Translations under genes and position numbers: made by a program
Notes under the pieces: generated by a model
Seen by the model: the letters and a program-made list of their open reading frames with translations, nothing else
The model's database searches: none
What the model was told of the DNA's origin: nothing
Shown: positions 7,920-15,816 of the stretch, piece after piece
Layout: every line of letters begins with the position of its first letter
Numbering within the stretch: position 1 is the first letter of the stretch
Assembly: GCA_030633365.1 (NCBI GenBank)
Contig: DAOVSY010000010.1
Location: 1 to 21,648, forward strand
Source: Spirochaetaceae bacterium
GTDB taxonomy: Bacteria; Spirochaetota; Spirochaetia; B11-G9
Length of the DNA stretch: 21,648 nt
Reading direction: 5' to 3'

Positions 7920-7947
7920 GGGGGAGAAGAGGGAACTTTTCTCCCCC
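7920..7947 (+). terminator. Intercistronic hairpin after the binding-protein gene
   Basis: GGGGGAGAA (7920-7928) pairs perfectly with TTCTCCCCC (7939-7947) around a 10-base loop. It lies 27 bases after the binding-protein stop and 33 bases before the first permease, and is followed by GCATTTTCTT, a poor U-run. In ABC operons such a hairpin usually protects the upstream message or causes partial termination, so binding protein exceeds permeases. That role is inferred from family practice; the pairing is seen directly. Confidence 0.7.
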
Positions 7948-7980
7948 GCATTTTCTTAAATAATTAAATGGAGTGTTTTC

Positions 7981-8889
7981 ATGGGAGATGCTATTCTAAA
8001 AAAATACAGGTGGAGAATGGATGGCGAGACAAAGCTTGCTTATGCTCTTCTTCTTCCTGCAGTTCTGCTTATGGTCATTTTTATGGTCTATCCAATTTTC
8101 TATGTATTCGTAATTTCTTTATTTAAAACCGATAAACTTTCCCGGATAAAGAATTTTGACGGTTTAAATATGTATAAAACTCTCTTAACAACGAAAGAAA
8201 CCTGGGTTATCATAGGACGGTCTCTTCTTTGGACAATTATAGCAGTTACCACAAAAACATTTTTTGGTATACTTATATCTGTTTTGTTGAATGTTAAATA
8301 TACCGGACGTAAAATTGCCAGATTACTATTTATAATTCCCTGGGCCAGTTCAATTCCTATTAGTGTAATGCTTTGGCGATGGGTACTTCACAATGAATTT
8401 GGACTGTTGAACCATACCTTGAAAGTTACCGGAATTATGAGCAATCCTCCAGTTTGGCTTGGGCAAATAGGAACCGCGTTTATGTCCTGTCTTTGGGTTG
8501 ATATCTGGATTGGAATTCCTTTTATGGCTCTCGTTTTTCTGGCAGCTATGCAGGCCGTCCCTCAGACTCTCTACGAAGCTGCTGAAATTGACGGAGCAAC
8601 CAGAATGCAGCGCTTTCGATTTATTACTCTGCCTGGAATAAAAGCAATACTCCTGATTGCAACGCTTCTCTCCAGTCTGTGGACTTTTAATGACTTTAAT
8701 TCAGTTTATATTCTTACAAATGGAGGGCCGGCAGGGTCTACCAATATTCTGATTACTTATGTCTATATGAACAGTTTTGAATGGCTTAAATGGCAAAAGG
8801 CCTCTGCTTTGTCAATATTTACTTTTATAATTCTTTCCACAGTAAGTATTCTGTATTCGAGAATATATTTTAAAAGAGAGGAGATGTAG
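7981..8889 (+). CDS. ABC sugar transporter permease (MalF/UgpA type)
   Basis: A 302-residue inner-membrane permease of the CUT1 carbohydrate-uptake group, with about six hydrophobic segments, the first at residues 19-48. The cytoplasmic loop that contacts the ATPase carries the EAA motif 'EAAEIDGATRMQRFRFITLPG' (residues 199-219). A GGAG motif lies at a suitable distance before the ATG at 7981. It pairs with the next gene, whose start is two bases beyond this stop, and works with the binding protein upstream. The typical CUT1 N-terminal sequence 'YALLLPAVLLMVIFMVYPIFY' is clear. Confidence 0.95.
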   Translation: MGDAILKKYRWRMDGETKLAYALLLPAVLLMVIFMVYPIFYVFVISLFKTDKLSRIKNFDGLNMYKTLLTTKETWVIIGRSLLWTIIAVTTKTFFGILISVLLNVKYTGRKIARLLFIIPWASSIPISVMLWRWVLHNEFGLLNHTLKVTGIMSNPPVWLGQIGTAFMSCLWVDIWIGIPFMALVFLAAMQAVPQTLYEAAEIDGATRMQRFRFITLPGIKAILLIATLLSSLWTFNDFNSVYILTNGGPAGSTNILITYVYMNSFEWLKWQKASALSIFTFIILSTVSILYSRIYFKREEM

Positions 8890-8891
8890 TC

Positions 8892-9737
8892 ATGGAACTG
8901 AACAAAAGTACTCTCTCAATTATGACTAAAACAATTGCAATTATTTCTACTTTGTTTTTACTGGGCATTATGCTTTTCCCCTTTTTTGTGATGGTGGTTT
9001 CCATGTTTAAATCCACATCGGAAATTTATCATACCCCTCCTTATTGGCTTCCCAAAATTCCAACCGTCAAAAACTTTATTAAGGTATGGGAAACGATCCC
9101 TCTGGCAGGGTTCTTTACAAGCTCTCTAATTATTGCATTGGGAACAGTTATTCTTAATACAGTAATTAGTGTTCCTGCCGGTTATGCTGTTGCACGATTA
9201 CATTTTCGGGGCAAAAAATTTATACTTTTTGCACTTCTTGTAACTCAGATGTTTTCACCTGTTGTGGTTGTAATAAGCCTTTTTAAAATAGTAATAAAAA
9301 TTAATCTTATTGATACCTATTTTAGTGTAATTATTGCAAATGCTGTATTTACAACCCCTTTTGTGATCTGGATGCTGAACGGTTATTTTTCAGGAATACC
9401 CAAGGGAATAGAGGATGCAGCACGAATAGATGGATGTACAAGAGTTGGGGCTTTATGGAGGGTAATACTCCCAATCGCTGCTCCTGGCCTGGTTACAACA
9501 ATAATTTATACCTTCATATATGGGTGGAATGATTTTATTTTTTCATTAACATTTCTTCAGACAGGAGATAAATACCCTTTAACTATTGGATTGTATCAGT
9601 TTGTAGGGCGTTTTGCTGTTCAATGGGAACAGTTGTTGGCAGCTGCCTTTATGGCAATACTGCCTGTTCTTATACTCTTTTTTCTTGTGGAGAAGCAGCT
9701 GGTATCCGGACTTGCAGGTGGAGCTGTTAAAGAATAA
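8892..9737 (+). CDS. ABC sugar transporter permease (MalG/UgpE type)
   Basis: The second CUT1 permease, 281 residues, with about six membrane segments. The start is set by GAGGAG about eight bases upstream, inside the end of the preceding gene. The EAA loop reads 'EDAARIDGCTRVGALWRVILP' (residues 174-194). MalG-type marks include the N-terminal 'FPFFVMVVSMFKS', 'PAGYAVAR' and the C-terminal 'GLAGGAVKE', which is nearly invariant in this subgroup ('..GL..GAVKG'). It forms the heterodimeric channel with the preceding permease. No ATPase gene follows, so a shared MsmX/MalK-type ATPase from elsewhere is presumably used. Confidence 0.95.
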   Translation: MELNKSTLSIMTKTIAIISTLFLLGIMLFPFFVMVVSMFKSTSEIYHTPPYWLPKIPTVKNFIKVWETIPLAGFFTSSLIIALGTVILNTVISVPAGYAVARLHFRGKKFILFALLVTQMFSPVVVVISLFKIVIKINLIDTYFSVIIANAVFTTPFVIWMLNGYFSGIPKGIEDAARIDGCTRVGALWRVILPIAAPGLVTTIIYTFIYGWNDFIFSLTFLQTGDKYPLTIGLYQFVGRFAVQWEQLLAAAFMAILPVLILFFLVEKQLVSGLAGGAVKE

Positions 9738-9759
9738 TAATTGGTTCGAGGAGTGCACT

Positions 9760-10812
9760 GTGGGAAAAAAAGTTAGGGTCGGTATTATAGGTCTGGGATT
9801 TATGGGAACAACTCATTTTCAGATACACAGGCAACTTGGTAAATCAGAGATTGTTGCTGTTGCAGATGTGGACAAGAATAAAATCAGAGGAGACTGGACT
9901 TCCGTGGTAGGCAATATTGGTGATATGGATTACTCAAAACCTGTGGATATGAGTAATATTACAGCTTACAGTAATGCAATGGAGCTAATATCTAATCCTG
10001 ATATTGAAATGGTTGATATATGTCTCCCTACATATTTACATGAAAAATATGCTATAGCTGCATTGAAAGCAGGTAAGCATGTCTTTTGTGAAAAACCAAT
10101 AGGAAGAACCCTCCAGGAAGCAAAAAGTATAACAAAAGAAGCTAAAAAAAGTAATAAGTTTTTTACTAATGGTTTATGTGTACGCTATTGGCCGGAATAT
10201 AGGCATGCTTATGAGCTTTACAGTTCTGGTAAACTTGGCAAAGTAATAAGTGCGGTTTTTAAAAGAGTCTCTCCCAGTATCCATGGCAACTCATGGGAAA
10301 ATTGGTTTATGAAATCGAAACTTAGTGGAGGGGCCTTACTGGATCTTCATCTGCATGATACTGATCTTGTCAGGTATTTTTTTGGACGACCCCTTGCAGT
10401 TACTTCTTTTGGAGTTACAGGGTTTAGATCTGATAATGGTATTGACCATGTAGCTACAAACTATGACTTTGGAGATGGAACTTTAATTATGTCTGAAGGG
10501 GGATGGGATCCTGCAAAGACAACACCCTTTGAAATGAGTTTTCAAATAGTTTGTGAAAAAGGAACCATCAGACTTTCAGAAACTGGATATAAAGTATTGT
10601 ATGAAGATGGACAAGTTGAAGAACCAAAACCAGCTTTGAAAGATCTTCCTACAGGATGGCATGTAGAGATAGATTATTTTCTCTCTTCGATACTAAACGG
10701 AACTCAGCCAGATAAGTATTTGAGTACTTCCGAAATGAGTGATTCTATAGCAATTATTGAAGCTGAAGAAAAATCAATTTTAAAAAATAGCAAGGTAATA
10801 ATAGAATATTGA
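9760..10812 (+). CDS. Gfo/Idh/MocA-family oxidoreductase (first copy)
   Basis: A 350-residue NAD(P)-dependent sugar or cyclitol dehydrogenase. The Rossmann motif is G11-L-G13-F-M-G16 after 'VRVGII', and the 'EKP' signature is at 111-113 with putative catalytic Lys112. The C-terminal domain has 'GGALLDLHLHDTDLVRYFFG', holding the Asp/His residues that complete the active site. The start is the GTG at 9760, with GAGGAG six bases upstream. The frame stays open back to an ATG at 9613, but that stretch overlaps the permease gene and is unlike the family. Members oxidise a ring hydroxyl, often at C1, C2 or C3, of sugars or inositols. It is followed 16 bases later by a TIM-barrel isomerase, an arrangement also seen in inositol and rhizopine pathways. 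Confidence 0.93.
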   Translation: MGKKVRVGIIGLGFMGTTHFQIHRQLGKSEIVAVADVDKNKIRGDWTSVVGNIGDMDYSKPVDMSNITAYSNAMELISNPDIEMVDICLPTYLHEKYAIAALKAGKHVFCEKPIGRTLQEAKSITKEAKKSNKFFTNGLCVRYWPEYRHAYELYSSGKLGKVISAVFKRVSPSIHGNSWENWFMKSKLSGGALLDLHLHDTDLVRYFFGRPLAVTSFGVTGFRSDNGIDHVATNYDFGDGTLIMSEGGWDPAKTTPFEMSFQIVCEKGTIRLSETGYKVLYEDGQVEEPKPALKDLPTGWHVEIDYFLSSILNGTQPDKYLSTSEMSDSIAIIEAEEKSILKNSKVIIEY

Positions 10813-10828
10813 ATCTGGAGAAATTAGT

Positions 10829-11698
10829 ATGGAATATTTTAAAGCAATAAATTATTGGGTCCTTGGTGGTTTCGAAGGTAAAAAAACTGCATATAAGGCA
10901 ATAGATGATGCCAGCCAAATGGGGTTGGATGGTATTGAATTAACTTTTGGCGATTGTTTAATGGAAGATATCACTAAGAATGAATGTGGGAATATTTTAA
11001 AATATGCAGAAGAAAAAGGGATTGGCTTAAAAACACTTGCTGCAGGTTTTTACTGGGCTTGTTCTCTAGGTTCTGATAATCCGGAAGAACGGGAAAAAGC
11101 AATTGTATTTTCAGAGAAATATATTAAAGTCGCATCCTGGCTAAATATTGACAGGATATTAGTAATTCCAGGTGCTGTTGATGTTGCCTGGGATAAATCG
11201 AGACCTATCACTTCTTATAAAAATGTTTGGGATAATGCTACAGATTCTTTAAAAAAAGTTTTGCCTATAGCAGAAAAAAATGGTGTAATAATTTGTCTGG
11301 AAAATGTTTGGAATAAATTCCTCCTTTCACCTATGGAGTTCAAGATATTCCTCGATCAATTTAATTCTGATTATATTGGTATTTATTTTGATATTGGGAA
11401 TGTATTGTTAAATGGTTATCCGGAACACTGGATAGAAATTTTAAAGGACAGAATTAAAGCAATACACTTTAAGAATTTCAAAAGAGAAGATTGTGGTGGG
11501 ACTCTTCATGGATTTGGTGATGATATTCTGGATGGTGATGTTAATTACAATAATATTCTAGAGGAACTTAAAAAAATAAATTATTCAGGACCAATTACTG
11601 CAGAGATGATACCTTTTTCCAGATTACCCGATCTAATACTTCCAGATATGGATTTGGCAAAAAAAACAGCAAAGTCTTTAATTCAACTATTACAATAG
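10829..11698 (+). CDS. TIM-barrel sugar isomerase/epimerase (first copy)
   Basis: A 289-residue protein of the xylose-isomerase-like TIM-barrel superfamily, which includes UlaE/SgbU-type L-xylulose-5-phosphate epimerases, tagatose 3-epimerases, hydroxypyruvate isomerase and IolE. The four-residue metal site is visible at the ends of strands: E158 in 'CLENVW', D188 in 'YFDIGN', H213 in 'AIHFKNF' and E259 in 'TAEMIP'. The resemblance to UlaE-type enzymes ('YFDIGN', 'HFKNF') is moderate. Whether it acts on a free or phosphorylated sugar, and whether it epimerises, isomerises or dehydrates, cannot be decided. It sits in the operon between the two Gfo/Idh/MocA genes. Confidence 0.88.
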   Translation: MEYFKAINYWVLGGFEGKKTAYKAIDDASQMGLDGIELTFGDCLMEDITKNECGNILKYAEEKGIGLKTLAAGFYWACSLGSDNPEEREKAIVFSEKYIKVASWLNIDRILVIPGAVDVAWDKSRPITSYKNVWDNATDSLKKVLPIAEKNGVIICLENVWNKFLLSPMEFKIFLDQFNSDYIGIYFDIGNVLLNGYPEHWIEILKDRIKAIHFKNFKREDCGGTLHGFGDDILDGDVNYNNILEELKKINYSGPITAEMIPFSRLPDLILPDMDLAKKTAKSLIQLLQ

Positions 11699-11706
11699 CT
11701 GCAAGT

Positions 11707-12690
11707 ATGGAGGATAAAACAAATCTTGCAATAATTGGATATGGTTTTATGGGGGAAATATACAGAAATGCTTGTATAGAACTGTATAGTCAGGAAAAAA
11801 TTGAAACATACTATAAATATAATTTACCTGGAATATTAAAGGGTTTTAAACTAAAAGCAATAGTAGACACAAAATTTACTAATACAAATTATCTGGAAGC
11901 TGATGGCATATGGTACTTTAATTCTATTGAAGAAATGGTAAAGCATGATGATCTTCATATAAATACAGCAGTTGTTTCGACCCCTATAAAGACACATTTT
12001 GAAATTGCAAAAAAACTTATTTTATGTAACATATCTCTTCTTATTGAAAAACCTGTCTGTGAAACAGCAAAAGAAGTTAAGGGACTTATTTCGATTTCCA
12101 AAAAACATAATGTAAAAATTATGCCTGGTCATGTGGAAAGGTATAATCCTGTAACCCTGGATGCGGCTGAGTCTGTAAAATATAAAATGTATGGAAAGAT
12201 ACTTAGCTACAGTTTTCTTAGAACAAGTTCAAAACCAGAAAGAGTAGAAGACAATTTAATTATTGATAAGCTAATTCATGATCTTGATCTTGTTCAGTGT
12301 ATTTTTGGAAAATACCGTATATCAGATATTAAATTTAAAAAAGTCGACAATGAAATTATGGAGTGTACTGTTTCTACTATTCATAAAAAAGGATATCAGG
12401 GGGAAATAGTTTCGTCCTGGTTGTCGGAAAATAAGACAAGGGAAATAACAATTAAATTTGAACGGGGTTTGTTGAAGGGCGATCTAATTAAGAAAAAAAT
12501 CAATGTTGATAGGTATATGGAATTATCAAAACAAATTTCAGGATACAAAAATAATCAAATTAAAGATCAATTAGTTGACTTTATTGCTTACAAACACCGG
12601 CTGATAAAAACCCTTGTTAATATGAAGGATGCGCTACAGGCTGCTCAGTTAATTGATGAAATAATCAGGAGAGCTGAAAATGAAATTTAA
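11707..12690 (+). CDS. Gfo/Idh/MocA-family oxidoreductase (second copy)
   Basis: A 327-residue NAD(P)-dependent dehydrogenase, clearly diverged from the first copy. The Rossmann motif is G11-Y-G13-F-M-G16, 'EKP' is at 114-116, and the second domain has 'GHVERYNPV' (141-149) and 'DKLIHDLDLV' (187-196). The Gly-His-x-Glu-Arg-(Phe/Tyr)-Asn-Pro motif is, as I recall the family, shared with UDP-GlcNAc 3-dehydrogenases (GnnA-like), which work with a DegT-type aminotransferase; that is suggestive, not proof. The ATG at 11707 has no good ribosome binding site, only 8 bases after the previous stop, so coupling is likely. Its 3' end overlaps the next gene by 11 bases. The C-terminal domain is shorter than in the first copy. 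Confidence 0.9.
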   Translation: MEDKTNLAIIGYGFMGEIYRNACIELYSQEKIETYYKYNLPGILKGFKLKAIVDTKFTNTNYLEADGIWYFNSIEEMVKHDDLHINTAVVSTPIKTHFEIAKKLILCNISLLIEKPVCETAKEVKGLISISKKHNVKIMPGHVERYNPVTLDAAESVKYKMYGKILSYSFLRTSSKPERVEDNLIIDKLIHDLDLVQCIFGKYRISDIKFKKVDNEIMECTVSTIHKKGYQGEIVSSWLSENKTREITIKFERGLLKGDLIKKKINVDRYMELSKQISGYKNNQIKDQLVDFIAYKHRLIKTLVNMKDALQAAQLIDEIIRRAENEI

Positions 12691-13525
12691 AACAGGTATT
12701 TTGCTGGACAGTTTTAGAATGCCTCTCGAAGAATCCCTTGTTGCTGCATCGGAAGCAGAAGTTGACGGGATCCAAATATTTGCTGTTCCTCATTGTATGG
12801 CTTCTATCGAACTGGATTATAAAGCTGCAAAATCTTTAAAAAATAAAGTTCAAAATTATGGTCTGGAAATATCAGCTTTATGTGGTGATTTGGGAGGTCA
12901 TGGATTCGAACTGCAAAATAAGAACCAGGAAAAAATTAAAAAAACATTAGAAATTATTGATTTTGCAAGTGAGTTGGAGACCCGGATTATAACTACACAT
13001 ATTGGGGTTATTTCTGAAAATGATACTATTAAAAACTCTATTATGCAGGAAGCACTTCAGAAAATTTGCAGATATGCAGAAAAAGCTGGAGTTTTTATTG
13101 CAATTGAAACTGGTCCGGAAAAATCCGGTCTTTTAAAAAATTTTATTATGGAAACTGGAGAAGCCACTTTAAAAGTAAATTTTGATCCTGCAAATTTGGT
13201 AATGGTTCAAGGGGAAAATCCTGCAGAGGCTGTGTTAAATTTAAAAGACTTTATTGTATATACCCATGCTAAAGACGGAAGGATGTTAAAAAAATGTGAC
13301 CCTGTTAAAATCTATAATGCATTTGCTGAAGGTAATCCTGATAATATAAATATTGATGATTATTTTGTGGAGCTTCCTTTAGGGGTAGGTGATGTAAATT
13401 TCCCGGAATATTTGAGCTCTCTGGAAGAGATTGGTTATTCAGGTTATCTGACTATTGAAAGGGAAGCAGGAGCTAATAGAAAAAAAGATATTAAAAAAGG
13501 GGCAAGTTTTCTAAAGAACTTATAA
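12680..13525 (+). CDS. TIM-barrel sugar isomerase/epimerase (second copy)
   Basis: A 281-residue xylose-isomerase-like TIM-barrel protein. Metal ligands are predicted at E143 in 'AIETGPE', D169 in 'NFDPANL', H196 in 'YTHAKDG' and E260 in 'TIEREAG'. The segments 'NFDPANL' and 'HAKDG' place it in a different subgroup from the first copy, nearer to proteins annotated simply as sugar phosphate isomerase/epimerase. It starts inside the end of the preceding dehydrogenase gene, with AGGAG correctly placed before the ATG, so the two are translationally coupled. It probably acts on the product of that dehydrogenase. Confidence 0.88.
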   Translation: MKFKTGILLDSFRMPLEESLVAASEAEVDGIQIFAVPHCMASIELDYKAAKSLKNKVQNYGLEISALCGDLGGHGFELQNKNQEKIKKTLEIIDFASELETRIITTHIGVISENDTIKNSIMQEALQKICRYAEKAGVFIAIETGPEKSGLLKNFIMETGEATLKVNFDPANLVMVQGENPAEAVLNLKDFIVYTHAKDGRMLKKCDPVKIYNAFAEGNPDNINIDDYFVELPLGVGDVNFPEYLSSLEEIGYSGYLTIEREAGANRKKDIKKGASFLKNL

Positions 13526-13577
13526 ATAGTAATAAGTTGAATTTGGATCTTATTATAAATTACAAAGGAGTAATGCA

Positions 13578-14507
13578 ATGAGAAAAAAAAGCATGGTGGC
13601 ACCTGGATGGTGGGATTATACAACTTTAGATAATGACATTCTTAATGATGCAGCAAAACTTACTGTCGAAAGTCTATTTGGATTATCAAGACCAGGTTTT
13701 AAAATATCATATTACGATACCCTGGAAGAGTTTTATCTGGCAGAAGCTCTTGAGTATATTACTTCATGGTCAAAATCTACAGATAATGATCCTGCCGGAA
13801 TTTGCGGTCCCATAGGCCCTACAGAACAACTTCCTCTGGTTGCCAGACTTGTTAACGACCTGGAGCTTGATATAAGTAGTGGCCACTTTTGGGGAATGGA
13901 TGAATGGTATGTTGATGGAAAGGCTGTATCCGTTGATCATCCATTAAGTTTTGCAAAAGCGGATATGGACTTATGTTTTTCGAAAATAGACAAAAAACTT
14001 AGAATGCCTGAGGAAAATTTACATTTTCTAAGTCATAACAATATAGATGAATATACAGCTTCCTTTGATAAATACAATTGTCTGGTAATGCAAGGCGGTC
14101 AGGGTGAAGTTAAGCATTGGGCTTTTAACGATCCTCCAAAAAGAGAAGGCAAATATATAGATAATCCTCCAACCCCGGAAGAATACAGAAAACAGGGAGC
14201 AAGAATTGTTGAACTACATCCAATGACGATTATACAAAATGCAAGAACTTCCGGAGGTGGAGTTGTTTCGAATATTCCAGCAAAGGCATTATCAGTAGGT
14301 CCTGTAGAGACCTGGAAATCGGGAAAAGTTTCAATATGGCATGCAGGTTCCCATGATAATCCCTTTGGTATGCGACTTACATCATTAATGATCTCAAAAA
14401 AAATAGCAGATTCATCTGTTCCTATGTCGCTTCTTGCGGATCATCCTAATGTTCATTTCCATTTTTATCGGGGAGGGATAGGCAGTTGTGAATCAGAGAT
14501 GCATTAA
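13578..14507 (+). CDS. NagB-like (glucosamine-6-phosphate deaminase family) protein
   Basis: A 309-residue member of the glucosamine-6-phosphate isomerase/deaminase family, but divergent. Segments match NagB: '[15 protein letters not shown]' (78-92) at the phosphate-loop position, 'GMDEWY' (106-111) matching NagB 'NMDEY' with D108 as the proton-transfer Asp, and '[14 protein letters not shown]' (173-186) for NagB's 'GVGNDGHIAFNEP'. The catalytic His is kept (H180), the acidic partner appears as Asp185 rather than Glu, and the preceding Asp-Gly is replaced. The region around 225-250 ('[18 protein letters not shown]') matches the later NagB allosteric/active-site segment. GGAG precedes the ATG. 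It is likely to open, isomerise or deaminate an amino sugar phosphate that is not plain glucosamine-6-phosphate. Confidence 0.82.
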   Translation: MRKKSMVAPGWWDYTTLDNDILNDAAKLTVESLFGLSRPGFKISYYDTLEEFYLAEALEYITSWSKSTDNDPAGICGPIGPTEQLPLVARLVNDLELDISSGHFWGMDEWYVDGKAVSVDHPLSFAKADMDLCFSKIDKKLRMPEENLHFLSHNNIDEYTASFDKYNCLVMQGGQGEVKHWAFNDPPKREGKYIDNPPTPEEYRKQGARIVELHPMTIIQNARTSGGGVVSNIPAKALSVGPVETWKSGKVSIWHAGSHDNPFGMRLTSLMISKKIADSSVPMSLLADHPNVHFHFYRGGIGSCESEMH

Positions 14508-14548
14508 GCTATATTCGATTAGGAATTAATTTAGGAGGAGACAGTTTA

Positions 14549-15781
14549 ATGAACAATAATTTTCCAATGTGGCCTCAATTTGCAGAGAAGACATTAGTCG
14601 ATATTCAGGAACCTATCAGAACAGGTCAGGTAAATTACTGGACTGGTAAACGTGGAATGGAGTTCGAAAAAGATTTTGCTGAGTGGGAGGGGGCAGATTA
14701 TGCTGTTTCCTGCACAAATGGAACTGCTGCTCTTCATATTGCAATTTCCAGTCTGGATATAGGTCCCGGGGATGAAGTTATCGTTCCTTCCTATTCTTTT
14801 ATTGCTTCATCCTTTGCGATCGTACAAGCCGGGGCCATTCCTGTATTTGCTGATGTAACTGAGGATCACACTATAGATCCTGAAGATATTGAAAGGTTAA
14901 TTACTCCCCGTACAAAAGGAATTGTGGTTGTTCATCTATATGGTGTTATTGCTGATATGGGGAAAATATTGGAGATAGCAGATAAGAACAGCTTAAAGAT
15001 AATCGAAGATTGTGCTCAGGCTCTGGGAGGATATTATCTTGATAAACGGGTAGGAACAATCGGAGATGTTGGTTGTTTTAGTTTCTGTCAGAGCAAACAT
15101 TTTACTACAGGTGGCGAAGGCGGAATGGTTGTTACCAATAATGAAAATCTTGCATGGGAATGTCGTTCATTCCGGGATCATGGTTATGATGTAAAAGAAC
15201 GTCTTAATCTTCTTGCAATGGAAGAGAAGCTTTCCTATATTCACAAGCGGGTTGGATTTAATTACCGTATGACCGAGATCCAGTCGATAATAGGAATAAA
15301 TGAGCTGGCCAGATTTGAGAGCTGGAATATAAAAAGACGCATTGAATATGCCGAAATGTATGACAATGTATTATCAAATTTAAAAGGTGTAAAAAGTATT
15401 CCTTATAATACAGCTGAGCGAAAAAATGCTTACTGGTGGTATCCAATACTTCTTGACCTTAATGTAATTGATATAGAAGCAGAAGAATTTTGTAATGAAC
15501 TTGCAGCACGGAATATCCCCTGTTATGGTATTTTATGGCCTGAAGCATATGAGGAGCAGGCATATAAGGAGCAAAATGGGTTTGGTGCAGTTAAGTTTCC
15601 TTTTCGTTCAAAAGAGTATGGAGATCCTGATACACTTGACTATACACAGAATTCCTGCCCTGTGGCTCGAGGATTAAGAAAGGAAACAGTTAGCCTTTTT
15701 CTTCATCCTACATGGGAGCCTATGCATATTGAACGTTGTATTGAAGGAGTTAAGTCTGTTCTTGAAGATCATTATCTATAA
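14549..15781 (+). CDS. DegT/DnrJ/EryC1-type PLP-dependent sugar aminotransferase
   Basis: A 410-residue fold-type-I aminotransferase that swaps a keto group for an amino group on sugars or cyclitols. Visible residues: the 'SCTNGTAALHIA' turn binding PLP phosphate (54-65), the aromatic-stacking/acid region 'IIEDCAQALGG' with D154 (ring N) and Q157, and the Schiff-base lysine K183 in 'FSFCQSKHFTTGGEGG'. The 'HRVGFNYRMTEIQ'-like stretch ('HKRVGFNYRMTEIQSIIG') is also typical. An excellent AGGAGGAG precedes the ATG. Family members are usually biosynthetic, but here the operon encodes an importer and isomerases, so the enzyme may run in the deaminating direction. Close relatives include perosamine, AHBA/scyllo-inosose and NtdA/GnnB-type enzymes; the exact substrate is unresolved. 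Confidence 0.93.
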   Translation: MNNNFPMWPQFAEKTLVDIQEPIRTGQVNYWTGKRGMEFEKDFAEWEGADYAVSCTNGTAALHIAISSLDIGPGDEVIVPSYSFIASSFAIVQAGAIPVFADVTEDHTIDPEDIERLITPRTKGIVVVHLYGVIADMGKILEIADKNSLKIIEDCAQALGGYYLDKRVGTIGDVGCFSFCQSKHFTTGGEGGMVVTNNENLAWECRSFRDHGYDVKERLNLLAMEEKLSYIHKRVGFNYRMTEIQSIIGINELARFESWNIKRRIEYAEMYDNVLSNLKGVKSIPYNTAERKNAYWWYPILLDLNVIDIEAEEFCNELAARNIPCYGILWPEAYEEQAYKEQNGFGAVKFPFRSKEYGDPDTLDYTQNSCPVARGLRKETVSLFLHPTWEPMHIERCIEGVKSVLEDHYL

Positions 15782-15816
15782 TAAAACTAGTTTGAAAAAT
15801 GGAGGACAGAATAAAA

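Noticed and set aside
9613..9759. N-terminal extension of the first Gfo/Idh/MocA protein back to an ATG at 9613
   Set aside because: It overlaps the permease gene in another frame, encodes a Trp/Phe-rich stretch unlike the family, and a GTG with a strong ribosome binding site lies exactly before the Rossmann fold at 9760.
13530..13555. AT-only style inverted repeat (TAATAAG with CTTATTA, 12-base loop) before the NagB-like gene
   Set aside because: The 7-bp stem is nearly all A-T and expected by chance in such AT-rich sequence; no promoter or terminator element accompanies it.
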